A stretch of DNA of 37,989 nucleotides, taken from contig JAFGMQ010000002.1 of assembly GCA_016927455.1 (NCBI GenBank), positions 1 through 37,989 of the forward strand, in the 5' to 3' direction. The stretch comes from Deltaproteobacteria bacterium. GTDB taxonomy: Bacteria; Desulfobacterota; DSM-4660; Desulfatiglandales; Desulfatiglandaceae. This document shows, in pieces, positions 7,720 through 16,919 of the stretch. Under the pieces are notes generated by a model. The model searched no databases. It was not told where the DNA came from and was given only the letters and a program-made list of their open reading frames with translations. Position 1 is the stretch's first letter. Each line of letters starts with the position of its first letter. A program made the position numbers and the translations under genes.

Positions 7720-9822
7720 ATGGCAGTAGCAACTCAATCTGATAACTCTATACGGATACCATTTATCACCAATAACAGTGAGATACTTGTTGCTTTCGGG
7801 GTTGTATGTGTCCTGATACTGATGGTAATTCCTTTGCCCACCATGCTTTTGGATCTTCTTTTATCTTTGAATATAACACTTGCCCTGATAATACTTCTGG
7901 CGTCCATGTATATTTTAAAGCCTTTGGATTTATCATCATTTCCTTCTATTCTTCTGCTTGCAACTTTATTCCGTCTCTCCCTGAATATTGCTTCCACGAG
8001 GATAATCCTGCTGCATGGTAATGAAGGAACACTGGCTGCGGGAAAAGTAATAAAGGCATTCGGAAGCTTTGTAGTCGGCGGCAACTATGTAGTCGGCGGT
8101 ATAGTTTTTCTGATACTTGTCATTATTAATATTATCGTCATTACAAAGGGATCAGGAAGGATAGGCGAGGTGGCTGCCAGATTCACTCTGGACGCCATGC
8201 CTGGTAAGCAAATGAGTATTGATGCCGATCTGAACTCAGGATTAATTGATGACGTTGAGGCAAAGGAGAGAAGAAAGGTTATTTCCCGGGAGGCTGATTT
8301 TTATGGCGCCATGGATGGTGCAAGCAAATTTGTAAGGGGAGACGCCATAGCAGGAGTTATAATAACTCTTATAAATATCGTTGGTGGCCTCGCAATCGGA
8401 GTTCTCCAAAAGGGAATGACCATATTTGATGCTGCCCAGAATTATTCCCTTCTAACCGTTGGAGACGGACTCGTTACCCAGATTCCGGCGCTTATTATTT
8501 CGACCTCGGCCGGCATTGTGGTAAGCAGGGCAGGATCTGAAGCAAGCCTGGGAAGAGATATGACTTCACAGCTTCTGGTTCAGCCACGTGCTATAGCAAC
8601 TGCTGCGGTAGTACTTTTTGCATTAGGGCTGGTCCCCGGTCTTCCAACTGTTCCTTTTGCCGTGCTGTCCATAATGGCTGGAGCGGTTGCATACGTTGTC
8701 TCCAGTGCAAGAAAGGCAGGACAGGAGGAATCAGAGGCAACTGAGGAAGCAAAAACCAAGACCAAGGCTGCTGAAAGGTTTGATGTGCTTCCCCCTCTCG
8801 ACAGCCTGTCGCTGGAAGTTGGTTACGGGCTTATTCCGTTAGTGGATATGGAGCAAAACGGAGAACTCCTGGATCGAATAAGGTCAATAAGACGACAAAT
8901 AGCCCAGGAGGTAGGAATAATAGTTTCTCCCATTCATATACAGGATAATATGCAGTTAAAGCCGGCTGAATATTTAATAATGCTTAAGGGAAATGAAATA
9001 GGCAGAGGTGAACTTATGATGAATCACTATCTGGCTATGGACCCCGGGACTGCAAAAGAGAAAATTACCGGCATGCCGACAAAAGAACCAACCTATGGAC
9101 TTCCGGCAGTATGGATCAGGGAAGAGGAAAAGGAAAAAGCACTGTCTAAAGGCTATACTGTGGTTGATTTGCCAACAGTCCTGATAACTCATCTCTCAGA
9201 TATCATCAGAAAACACGCCCATGAATTGCTGGGGAGACAGGAAGTTCAGAAGCTGCTTGACATCATAAAAGAATCTCATCCCAAGGTAGTTGAAGAACTG
9301 ATCCCAAGCCTGATGTCCCTTGGCGGAGTAGGCAAGGTGCTGCAGAACCTATTGAGAGAACAGGTTCCTATCCGTGATCTGCTTACTATCCTGGAAACTC
9401 TTGCAGACTGGGCTCCCGTTACAAAAGACACTGACCTGTTAACGGAATATGTACGTCAATCTCTGGGGAGAACTATTACCAAAATGTATCAGACTCAACA
9501 GGGAGGCATACCTGTAATCACTCTTGATCAAGGGGCTGAAAAGACCTTTTTGGAGTCTATTCAACAGACGGATAAAGGGAGCTTTGTTTCAATGGATCCG
9601 GATTATGCCCAGAAGCTTATAAAATCACTTATGAAAAACCTGGAGGAATTCACAAAACTCAATTATCAACCTATTGTCTTGTGTTCGCCCCAGATAAGGC
9701 CTCATTTCAAGAATTTTACTGATCGTTTCATCCCTAACCTGGTAGTACTTTCGTATAACGAAATTTTAAATACTGTGAAAATACAATCTTTAGGAACTAT
9801 AGGAATCTCAAATGCACATTAA
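7720..9822 (+). CDS. flhA: Flagellar export gate protein FlhA
   Basis: 700 aa (E. coli 692). The N-terminal half has about eight membrane segments, with the FHIPEP-family signature around residues 145-185 (GSGRIGEVAARFTLDAMPGK, then MSIDADLNSG). After an acidic/Lys linker at about 335-350 comes the cytoplasmic domain that docks chaperone-substrate complexes and forms a nonameric ring (for example PTYGLPAVWI and RKHAHELLGRQEV). The start is ATG at 7720. It overlaps flhF by 11 nt. Confidence 0.97.
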   Translation: MAVATQSDNSIRIPFITNNSEILVAFGVVCVLILMVIPLPTMLLDLLLSLNITLALIILLASMYILKPLDLSSFPSILLLATLFRLSLNIASTRIILLHGNEGTLAAGKVIKAFGSFVVGGNYVVGGIVFLILVIINIIVITKGSGRIGEVAARFTLDAMPGKQMSIDADLNSGLIDDVEAKERRKVISREADFYGAMDGASKFVRGDAIAGVIITLINIVGGLAIGVLQKGMTIFDAAQNYSLLTVGDGLVTQIPALIISTSAGIVVSRAGSEASLGRDMTSQLLVQPRAIATAAVVLFALGLVPGLPTVPFAVLSIMAGAVAYVVSSARKAGQEESEATEEAKTKTKAAERFDVLPPLDSLSLEVGYGLIPLVDMEQNGELLDRIRSIRRQIAQEVGIIVSPIHIQDNMQLKPAEYLIMLKGNEIGRGELMMNHYLAMDPGTAKEKITGMPTKEPTYGLPAVWIREEEKEKALSKGYTVVDLPTVLITHLSDIIRKHAHELLGRQEVQKLLDIIKESHPKVVEELIPSLMSLGGVGKVLQNLLREQVPIRDLLTILETLADWAPVTKDTDLLTEYVRQSLGRTITKMYQTQQGGIPVITLDQGAEKTFLESIQQTDKGSFVSMDPDYAQKLIKSLMKNLEEFTKLNYQPIVLCSPQIRPHFKNFTDRFIPNLVVLSYNEILNTVKIQSLGTIGISNAH

Positions 9823-11119
9823 AAGATTTGAAGCACCTAATATGGCAGAGGCCCTGAGGTCTGTTAAACAGGAATTCGGTTCTGAAGCGGTAATCCTTTC
9901 GGCAAGGACACTCGATAAAAAGAGGGGGTTGCTTGGACTACCCAAAAACCCCGGAGTTGAGGTGACCGCTGCGGCAGATTATTATCACCACGGGGGAAAA
10001 AATGCTCTTACATCCAACCCCGGGAGAGCCTTTTATAAAGATTATGAATCAATGGGATCCGGAAGCCCTTTAAAGGGAGGAGAAATAGGTGAAAGAAACA
10101 GGCTCTATTCATTTCCTCAGAGAGATCGTCTTCAGCCTGCTTATGCAAAAGAGCTGTTTCCGTTATACCAGCAGATGCTGGATCGGGGAGTGGATCAGAA
10201 AATTGCCCTGGACTTGATGGGAAAGGTGAATGAAATGGCCCCATTGTCCGGGAGACCTTTTGAGAGGGAGAAAATGAAGGAATGTCTCGTCAGGGCATGT
10301 GAAGAGACAGGTATAAGGTCGTCCAGGATAAGAATAGGTCATAATAAGCAGAATATGGTTGTTTTCATTGGTCCCACCGGGGTCGGGAAAACAACAACTA
10401 TAGCAAAATTTGCAGCAGCAGCCCAAAATCACAGGAGGAGGAATCGCGTTGCTTTGATTACGCTGGATGACGAAAGGATCGCCGCTATTTCACAGATCAA
10501 GCTCTATGCCAGAATAATCGGAATTCCCGTTGAGGTGGTATCAAACACAGTTGAACTTAAGCTGTCTGTCAAAAAACTGAAGGACAGAGATCTCATTTTG
10601 ATTGATACTCCAGGTATAACTCTTAACAACAAGAGCAGGATAGATGAGTTCAGGTCATTATTTGAAAAAATCCAGCCTGTTGAATTTCATCTCCTGCTCA
10701 GCGCAACCACAAAGGAAAAGGACATTGCTGATATCCTGGAACGGTGCAGGCCAATTCCGATTTCCGGTCTTATATGGACTAAGCTCGATAACAGCACTGC
10801 ATATGGCAGTATCATTAACCAATTAATAAAGACCAATATACCGATGTCATATTTTACGAATGGCCAGCAGGTTCCTGAAGATATAGAATCTGCAACTGTA
10901 AAGCGACTGATAGACTTGTTAATAAATCATGAAAGCGAGAGCAGTCTTTGGTCCATGCCTCCTGAAGTGCTGGCTGAGAATCTTACAGAGCTGGAGAAGA
11001 GGCTTGATTCAAAAAAGGATGACTTTGTTTCATGGGGATATCAAAGAGCGAAATTTGAAGAATTTCCGAGTGTTCCAAATGGAGTGGATAAAAGAGAAAT
11101 TTACAGCTACGGATCCTGA
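9812..11119 (+). CDS. flhF: Flagellar placement GTPase FlhF (SRP-type)
   Basis: 435 aa SRP-type GTPase that places the flagellum at the pole. The N-terminus MHIKRFEAPNMAEALRSVKQ is the FlhF B-domain signature. The NG domain carries a P-loop GPTGVGKTT at 187-195, TLDDERIAAISQIKLYA (the family D-x-x-R region) and the G3 motif DTPG near 264. The start overlaps flhA by 11 nt. The 167 nt to flhG contain no gene I can support. Confidence 0.94.
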   Translation: MHIKRFEAPNMAEALRSVKQEFGSEAVILSARTLDKKRGLLGLPKNPGVEVTAAADYYHHGGKNALTSNPGRAFYKDYESMGSGSPLKGGEIGERNRLYSFPQRDRLQPAYAKELFPLYQQMLDRGVDQKIALDLMGKVNEMAPLSGRPFEREKMKECLVRACEETGIRSSRIRIGHNKQNMVVFIGPTGVGKTTTIAKFAAAAQNHRRRNRVALITLDDERIAAISQIKLYARIIGIPVEVVSNTVELKLSVKKLKDRDLILIDTPGITLNNKSRIDEFRSLFEKIQPVEFHLLLSATTKEKDIADILERCRPIPISGLIWTKLDNSTAYGSIINQLIKTNIPMSYFTNGQQVPEDIESATVKRLIDLLINHESESSLWSMPPEVLAENLTELEKRLDSKKDDFVSWGYQRAKFEEFPSVPNGVDKREIYSYGS

Positions 11120-11286
11120 GTTTGAATTTATCCGTCTATCTGCTTTTTTGGGAGGCCCTCAGCATCGAAAACTTGATAACGGGCACCGGGCTTAAGACTG
11201 ACGGACAGGGTTGGGAGTAACAATTACCTGGTGGTTGCCTTTTTAATACTGACAGGCGCGGACCATGGCGAGGAGATAAAGAGAAT

Positions 11287-12189
11287 ATGAACCATGCAGG
11301 GTCATCTAACAAGGTTATAAGTATAACAAGGAACCTCTCTGATAAAAAAGATTCTGACAGTTTAAGGCAAAAGAAAAAGACTAATACCAGGGTAATCGCC
11401 ATAACAAGCGGGAAGGGCGGTGTTGGTAAGACTAATATCGTGGCCAATCTCGGATTTGCGCTCAGCAGGCTGAGAAAAAAGGTTCTTGTGCTGGATGCTG
11501 ATCTGGGCCTGGGTAATCTTGATGTTTTGCTTGGAATTGCACCGAAATATAATCTTTCTCATGTAGTTGCGGGTGAAAAAAGCATTTCCGATATAATAGT
11601 CAAAGGTCCGGGAGAAATGAAGATACTTCCAGCCGGTTCAGGAATTCAGGAAATTACTGATTTGTCAAGGGATCAAAAAATCAGGATTCTTTCCGAGCTT
11701 GATACACTGCTTGATACAGTTGATATTCTACTGATTGATACTGCCGCAGGTATATCTTCAAATGTGATGTATTTCAATGTCAGTGCACAAAACATAATAG
11801 TTGTTGCAACACCTGAACCTACATCCATGACGGATGCATATGCTTTAATGAAGGTACTTTCAATGAGGTATTCTGAAAAAAAATTCAGCCTTCTTGTGAA
11901 TCTGGCTGCAAGCGTTGAAGAAGCCCATGAGGTATTCAGGCAGCTTGACCTTGTTGCCAAGAGATTTCTGGATATCTCAATTGAATATATTGGATATGTT
12001 CTGGCTGACAAGAATGTTACCAAAGGTGTCAGGCATCAGAAGATTGTGAGTGAACTTTATCCGGATACTATTGCAAGCAGGTGTTTTGCCACCCTGGCGG
12101 AAAAAGTCTGCAAATTGCCTCCTCCAAAGTTTCCAAAGGGGGATGCGAAGATTTTCTGGAAGAGTCTTGTCCAGAACAAGTTTGCATAA
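11287..12189 (+). CDS. flhG: Flagellar number regulator FlhG (FleN/YlxH, MinD-like ATPase)
   Basis: 300 aa ParA/MinD-type ATPase. After a ~35-residue basic/polar N-terminal tail comes a deviant Walker A GKGGVGKT at 42-49, then LDADLGLGNLDVLLG (switch) and LLIDTAAGISSNV (Walker B region). The tail includes DSDSLRQ, loosely like the DQAxxLR helix that in FlhG stimulates FlhF GTPase; that similarity is weak. FlhG limits flagellar number and often restrains the sigma-54 activator of flagellar genes. It sits after flhF and 27 nt before fliA, the standard order. Confidence 0.93.
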   Translation: MNHAGSSNKVISITRNLSDKKDSDSLRQKKKTNTRVIAITSGKGGVGKTNIVANLGFALSRLRKKVLVLDADLGLGNLDVLLGIAPKYNLSHVVAGEKSISDIIVKGPGEMKILPAGSGIQEITDLSRDQKIRILSELDTLLDTVDILLIDTAAGISSNVMYFNVSAQNIIVVATPEPTSMTDAYALMKVLSMRYSEKKFSLLVNLAASVEEAHEVFRQLDLVAKRFLDISIEYIGYVLADKNVTKGVRHQKIVSELYPDTIASRCFATLAEKVCKLPPPKFPKGDAKIFWKSLVQNKFA

Positions 12190-12216
12190 TTAAATCGAGC
12201 AGAGATTTCGGGAAAT

Positions 12217-12975
12217 ATGGAATTGGCAGAAAGACATATATCAGGCATGGAAAAAGAAGATCGACTTTTAAGGAAGCAGCTTATTCTTGAACACCTTCCC
12301 TATGTGAAATCCATAGTCTACAGGATTGCAGTACATCTTCCTTCCAGCGTTGAGATAGATGATCTTCTAAGCTCCGGTGTTATTGGCCTTATTCAAGCCG
12401 TGGAACGCTATGACCCGACCAGAGATAATAAATTTACAACCTATGCCACGTTCAGGATCAGGGGTGCAGTTCTAAGTGAGTTGCGTTCTCGAGACTTTCT
12501 TTCTCGATCAGACAGGAGAAAAATCCGTGCATTGGAAAAGGCCTATGCAAAACTTGAAAACAGGCTTGGAAGAGAGGCAAAAGACGAAGAAATTGCACAG
12601 GAAATGGAATTAAGCCTTGAGGAGTTGTTCAACATTAAGAAGACGTCTGCCATATCTATTATCAGCCTTGGAGAGATGGGATATTCAAAAGAAGAGGACA
12701 GCGGGAGGCTCATGAGCTACCTGAATGATACTGAGCCTGAAGACGGGCTTGCATTAACAAGGATAAAGGAGTTGCAAACCTCTCTTTCAAGGGCGATTGA
12801 TGAGTTGCCTGAAAGGGAGAAGATTGTAGTTTCCTTATATTACTGGGATGAATTGACTATGAAGGAGATTGGCAAGGTTTTGGACATCACTGAATCAAGG
12901 ATATGTCAGATCCATTCCAGTGCAGTTATTCGTCTTAGAAAAAAACTTGGAAGGGAGGGCCTGCTGGATGATTAG
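12217..12975 (+). CDS. fliA: RNA polymerase sigma-28 factor FliA
   Basis: 252 aa sigma-70-family factor for late flagellar and chemotaxis genes. Region 2 includes LPSSVEIDDLLSSGVIGLIQAVERYD and KFTTYATFRIRGAVLSELR; region 3 begins at SRSDRRKIRALEKAY; region 4 ends with ELTMKEIGKVLDITESRICQ and a helix-turn-helix. ATG at 12217 follows GGGAAA; a second in-frame ATG is at 12247 without a better ribosome site. Its anti-sigma factor FlgM is encoded at 19374. Confidence 0.96.
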   Translation: MELAERHISGMEKEDRLLRKQLILEHLPYVKSIVYRIAVHLPSSVEIDDLLSSGVIGLIQAVERYDPTRDNKFTTYATFRIRGAVLSELRSRDFLSRSDRRKIRALEKAYAKLENRLGREAKDEEIAQEMELSLEELFNIKKTSAISIISLGEMGYSKEEDSGRLMSYLNDTEPEDGLALTRIKELQTSLSRAIDELPEREKIVVSLYYWDELTMKEIGKVLDITESRICQIHSSAVIRLRKKLGREGLLDD

Positions 12976-13101
12976 GCAAAAGCGACGCAGAGTCAAAATA
13001 ATGACAAATAAATTGTCAACATGCTGTCATTGTTGCAGGAAGTTATTTGATATGCCGGGCGCTGTGGCCAGCATGCCGCAAAGATATTTGCCTAACTTTA
13101 C

Positions 13102-13461
13102 ATGGAGGAGCTGAGACATATTCCGGAAAAAGCATATGTCCGGCACAGTAATGTTATGGTTGATAATATTAACATTCCAAAGATTCTTTCTCCCCTGTCT
13201 TCGACTGCAAAAACAAGGAAAGTGAGCAGGGATCAGGGGGATAAACAGCAGAGATCTTTTTATAAACACCTCAAGGGAGACGAAGGCGAGGATGAAAATA
13301 ATACCGGTTCTGACCAGGATATTGAAACAGAGGAAATTGAAGATATTTATGAAAGAACAGAGGAAAGTCAGATTTTAAAATCAGCACAAATAAAAAGGCC
13401 GGAAAAAGAAAATGAAGGGGAAGATGATACTCATGGCAGACTTATCGATATACTTGTCTGA
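13102..13461 (+). CDS. Hypothetical acidic protein between fliA and DUF2802 gene
   Basis: 119 aa, not recognised. It has no membrane segment or signal peptide. The first half is mixed polar; the second half (about residues 65-110) is strongly acidic and probably disordered (clusters such as GDEGEDENN and EDIYERTEES). The start at 13102 is the only ATG after the upstream stop but lacks a ribosome site; the GGAGGAG lies just inside the frame, so the true start may be ATG 13156. The gene lies 28 nt before the next one on the same strand, in the flagellar operon, so a motility role is possible by position only. Confidence 0.5.
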   Translation: MEELRHIPEKAYVRHSNVMVDNINIPKILSPLSSTAKTRKVSRDQGDKQQRSFYKHLKGDEGEDENNTGSDQDIETEEIEDIYERTEESQILKSAQIKRPEKENEGEDDTHGRLIDILV

Positions 13462-13489
13462 TTTGATTCATTTTATGGAGGTGGTGTAA

Positions 13490-13996
13490 ATGGAACTTTA
13501 TTCTACAGAATTATTGAAAGTCATACTGAATGTCTTAGTCGTTGGGCTTTGGGGTATTACAATTATCTATTTGTTAATAAGCAGACTCAGGAGAAGCCAG
13601 GTACAGTTAAAAAATAACGATCAGGTAGATATCCTGGAATTCAACGAAGAGCTTAAACTTCAGACTGCAAAAAACAGATTCAGTAAGCCGTTTGAAACCG
13701 GATCGGAAAATATTCGAAGGGATTATCGAAAGCTGCCTCATTTTGAAAAAAAGGCTGATCTTGACAAGATAAACAAGCACTGGAAAGATTTTAGAGATAA
13801 GGAAATAGCAGCAGGTATCCCAGGAGGCAATTCTGCTGATGAATACAGCCGGGTTATAAGTCTGGCAGAAATGGGGTTGAGTGCGAAAGAGGTTTCAAAA
13901 AGACTAAAAATGCCGAAGGGTGAAGTCGAACTTGTTATAAAACTTAGAGGCGGGAACTGCGGAAAAAGTGAAAACACCATGTCCCTGAATTCCTGA
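13490..13996 (+). CDS. DUF2802-like membrane-anchored protein of flagellar clusters
   Basis: 168 aa. One N-terminal membrane helix (about residues 9-30) is followed by a charged linker and a small C-terminal helix-turn-helix-like segment, YSRVISLAEMGLSAKEVSKR then LKMPKGEVELVIKL. That tail is typical of DUF2802-type proteins found near fliA and che genes in proteobacteria; their function is unknown. A strong ribosome site GGAGGTGG precedes ATG 13490. It is probably the last gene of the first operon, since a promoter lies in the next gap. Confidence 0.75.
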   Translation: MELYSTELLKVILNVLVVGLWGITIIYLLISRLRRSQVQLKNNDQVDILEFNEELKLQTAKNRFSKPFETGSENIRRDYRKLPHFEKKADLDKINKHWKDFRDKEIAAGIPGGNSADEYSRVISLAEMGLSAKEVSKRLKMPKGEVELVIKLRGGNCGKSENTMSLNS

Positions 13997-14146
13997 ACTG
14001 AAAGAAAAAAGTGTTCGCTTTTTAATAGTTACGATGTTCCTTGGAAAATGGGAAAAAACTGCCTGCTTCGAGGACGGAATATAAGGGAAAAGCCTCAGAG
14101 ATAAGCATTAATTATAGTAATAAGGTAAAAATAAGATTTTTTATGC

Positions 14147-14162
14147 TGGTACGGTTTTTGCA
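14147..14162 (+). promoter_or_regulatory. Sigma-54 promoter for the flgF rod/ring operon
   Basis: TGGTACGGTTTTTGCA fits TGGYACG-N4-TTGCA, with GG at 14148-14149 and GC at 14160-14161, ten bases apart. Transcription would start near 14173, about 55 nt before flgF. It lies in the 231-nt gap after the DUF2802 gene; the rest of that gap is AT-rich with one weak AAAAAG/CTTTTT hairpin near 14005-14022. Confidence 0.82.
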
Positions 14163-14227
14163 CTAAATTTATAAGGAGGCTGATTGATTAAGCCTGATAT
14201 TTCAGGGTAATTTCGGAGACAAAAGAC

Positions 14228-14965
14228 ATGAATCATTCAATTCAGAAAGTTGCTGCCAAGGCTCTTGCACAGGAAATGAGGATGGAAATCCTTGCCAACA
14301 ACCTTGCCAATACAAATACAATTGGCTTTAAACAGGACAGGACCGCTTTTGTGATTCCGGATATGCAAAATGAAAATGCCCGTGGTGCTGAAAATATAAG
14401 GCCTTCCCGAGGCTATGGACAGTTTTATGCCAGGACCGATTTTTCCACAGGCCAGCTCAAGTTTACCGGCAATAAACTTGATCTTGCTCTTGAGGGAAAA
14501 GGCTTTTTCTGTGTCCAGACCCCTGATGGAATTCGATATACAAGACAGGGGAATTTTGTTCTCAGCCAGGAAGGAGTAATGCTCACACAGGATGGATTTC
14601 CGGTTTTGGGCAGGGGAGACAGGATAGCTGTTGAAGGCAGCGATATTGCGATTGACAGGGACGGGAGTGTCTTTGTTGACGGAAATGAAGTCGACAGACT
14701 AAGGCTTGTAGATTTCTCTCAGCCCTATGCTCTCAAAAAGGTTAATAATACAATGTTTGCCGCCAATGACCCGTCGGTTGCAGGAGATACTGCAGAAGAT
14801 GTTTCAGTATGTCAGGGTTTTATTGAGCTTTCTAATGTGGACAGCGTGAGGATGATTGTTGAAATGATAGAAACTGTCAGAGGGTACGAATCATATCAGA
14901 AGGTTATGCAGTACATGGATGAGGCTGTCGTCAAGACGGTTAACGAAGTGGGAAGGGTGGCGTAA
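14228..14965 (+). CDS. flgF: Flagellar basal-body rod protein FlgF
   Basis: 245 aa proximal rod protein. The N-terminal helix region carries the rod/hook signature LANNLANTNTIGFKQDR (residues 22-38); the middle contains LDLALEGKGFFCVQTPDGIRY; the C-terminal helix contains GFIELSNVDSVRMIVEMIE. The order flgF then flgG matches other Desulfobacterota clusters. It follows the sigma-54 promoter by about 65 nt. Confidence 0.92.
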   Translation: MNHSIQKVAAKALAQEMRMEILANNLANTNTIGFKQDRTAFVIPDMQNENARGAENIRPSRGYGQFYARTDFSTGQLKFTGNKLDLALEGKGFFCVQTPDGIRYTRQGNFVLSQEGVMLTQDGFPVLGRGDRIAVEGSDIAIDRDGSVFVDGNEVDRLRLVDFSQPYALKKVNNTMFAANDPSVAGDTAEDVSVCQGFIELSNVDSVRMIVEMIETVRGYESYQKVMQYMDEAVVKTVNEVGRVA

Positions 14966-15095
14966 ATTAAAATATAGAATAAGGCGGGTATCTTAAAATG
15001 AACTCAGGTTACAGCCATTCCGGTAATTCTAATAACGAGATTTCAGGGATAAGCTTTTCATTTTAAGTTAAGGCGTCGAATATAAGGAGGTAATC

Positions 15096-15884
15096 ATGTT
15101 AAGGACTCTATCAATTGCAGCTTCGGGCATGCAGGCTCAAACATTAAATATAGATGTCATTTCAAACAACCTGGCTAATGTGAATTCAACCGGATTCAAG
15201 AAAAGCCGTGCTGATTTCCAGGATCTGCTGTATGAGACGCTTCGTCCTGCCGGGGCATCAGCGTCTGCCGGCAACCAGGTCCCGACAGGGATTCAAATAG
15301 GACATGGGGCAAGGCCTGTGGCTACGCAGAAGATATTTATTCAGGGAAATTATCAGCTTACTGAAAACAAACTGGATGTTGCTATTGAAGGTGATGGTTT
15401 CTTTGAGATTATTCAGCCAAATGGTGAGGCGGCTTACACGAGAGCAGGCGCATTTAAAATGGACAGAGACGGAAGGGTTGTTACATCTGATGGTTTTTTA
15501 CTGGAACCTGAACTTACAATTCCTACTGATACGGTAAGCCTTTCGATCGGAACTGACGGGACGGTTTCTGTTTTGACCGCAGGAGATACAGAGCCCACAG
15601 AGATAGGGACAATTCAACTGACAAAGTTTTCAAATCCCGCCGGGCTGGAGAGTATTGGCAGGAATCTTTATCTGCCTACCCTGGCTTCCGGTGATGCAAT
15701 TATAGGAACAGCAGGAGAGGAAGGTTTTGGGACGCTTGCTCAGGGATATCTGGAAATGTCCAATGTAAGCGTTGTAGAGGAAATGGTAAATATGATCGTA
15801 GCTCAAAGGGCATATGAGATCAACAGCAAGGCCATTCAGGCCGCAGATCAGATGCTTCAGATAGCCAATAATATCAAACAGTAA
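15096..15884 (+). CDS. flgG: Flagellar distal rod protein FlgG
   Basis: 262 aa, the standard length (E. coli 260). N-terminus [15 protein letters not shown] with [18 protein letters not shown]-terminus [20 protein letters not shown] and [16 protein letters not shown], both diagnostic for FlgG. A strong AAGGAGG precedes the ATG. The 130 nt after flgF hold no convincing gene. Confidence 0.96.
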   Translation: MLRTLSIAASGMQAQTLNIDVISNNLANVNSTGFKKSRADFQDLLYETLRPAGASASAGNQVPTGIQIGHGARPVATQKIFIQGNYQLTENKLDVAIEGDGFFEIIQPNGEAAYTRAGAFKMDRDGRVVTSDGFLLEPELTIPTDTVSLSIGTDGTVSVLTAGDTEPTEIGTIQLTKFSNPAGLESIGRNLYLPTLASGDAIIGTAGEEGFGTLAQGYLEMSNVSVVEEMVNMIVAQRAYEINSKAIQAADQMLQIANNIKQ

Positions 15885-15896
15885 AAGGGTAATGTG

Positions 15897-16901
15897 ATGA
15901 ACTGTTTATTATTATTAAGGATAAAGAGGGCCAGCTTGATTCGGGTTTCCAGTTTTTTGGTCTTCATATTAATTGGAATGATGGACTGCCATGCCGCATC
16001 AGCGGTTACCTCAATAAGCCTCTTTGAAGGTGTGGAAATAAATAATTCAGAGATATTATTGAAAGACATTGCCGAAATAAAAGGCGGGGATCCTTCGTTG
16101 ACAGAAAAGATCCAGGATATTGCAATTGGAAGGTCTCCTCTGCCCGGGAAATCACGACGAATTGATAGAAGCTTCATAAACCTGAGACTCAAGCAGAACA
16201 GTATTGATTTAAATCAGGTAAGGCTTGAAGGAGAGGACCAGGTTGAGGTGCTGAGAGGTTTTATAGAAGTCAGCAGGACCAGAATTAATGATATTGTGCT
16301 GGAATATATTTATAAAAATAATCCATGGGAGAAAAACAGATTAACAGTGAAAAGTGTGGACGTTAAAAACAGTGTTATTCTGCCTAAAGGAAAGACATCA
16401 TGCAGGGTTATAGTTCCAAAAGGGAAGAATTTTTTGGGAACTCTGCCTCTGACCCTGGTTTTTGAGGTAAATGGAGAACAGCAGAGAAGTATATATATAA
16501 CAGCAGATCTCGAGGTTTTGACTGAAGTGGTTATAGCCAGCAGGCCATTGAAGAGGCGTACCGTGATTACTGAGGATGACGTTCGCATTCAGGAGATGGA
16601 TCTTGCTGTTCTTTCCGCCAATACTGTTCTGAAGTCCGAAGATGTCCTGGGTAAAAGGACTAAAAGGGAAATCAGTCCCAATATGGTTTTTAGAACCGAT
16701 TTGATAGAAGTACCTCCTGTTATAAAAAAAGGTGACACAGTAATGATCATTGCCGAATCAGACAGCATTAAAATTTCGATGATTGGGGCCGCTCGAGATG
16801 AGGGATGCATAGGCGAAAGGATCAGGGTAGAAAACATTGATTCCAAAAAATTTATTTATGCAGAGATCCTCGATCCAAAAACAGTGAAAGTTGAATTTTA
16901 A
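15897..16901 (+). CDS. flgA: P-ring assembly chaperone FlgA
   Basis: 334 aa secreted protein. The N-terminus is a signal peptide (hydrophobic core about residues 17-31, cleavage likely after CHAASA). The C-terminal third is a SAF-type domain with ASRPLKRRTVITEDDVRI and PPVIKKGDTVMIIAES, as in FlgA, which chaperones FlgI in the periplasm. It is longer than E. coli FlgA (219 aa) owing to an N-terminal domain common in this group. ATG 15897 is preferred over GTG 15894 because AAAAGGG ends 7 nt upstream. Confidence 0.9.
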   Translation: MNCLLLLRIKRASLIRVSSFLVFILIGMMDCHAASAVTSISLFEGVEINNSEILLKDIAEIKGGDPSLTEKIQDIAIGRSPLPGKSRRIDRSFINLRLKQNSIDLNQVRLEGEDQVEVLRGFIEVSRTRINDIVLEYIYKNNPWEKNRLTVKSVDVKNSVILPKGKTSCRVIVPKGKNFLGTLPLTLVFEVNGEQQRSIYITADLEVLTEVVIASRPLKRRTVITEDDVRIQEMDLAVLSANTVLKSEDVLGKRTKREISPNMVFRTDLIEVPPVIKKGDTVMIIAESDSIKISMIGAARDEGCIGERIRVENIDSKKFIYAEILDPKTVKVEF

Positions 16902-16919
16902 GGCTATGAGGACAAGAAA

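Noticed and set aside
10929-11195. Plus-strand frame overlapping the end of flhF and running into the gap, suggesting a frameshift
   Set aside because: FlhF is already full length with its GTPase motifs, and the overlapping frame has no FlhF-like sequence.
14998-15066. 22-codon frame between flgF and flgG
   Set aside because: Too short, Ser/Asn-rich, and no clear ribosome site; more likely spacer.
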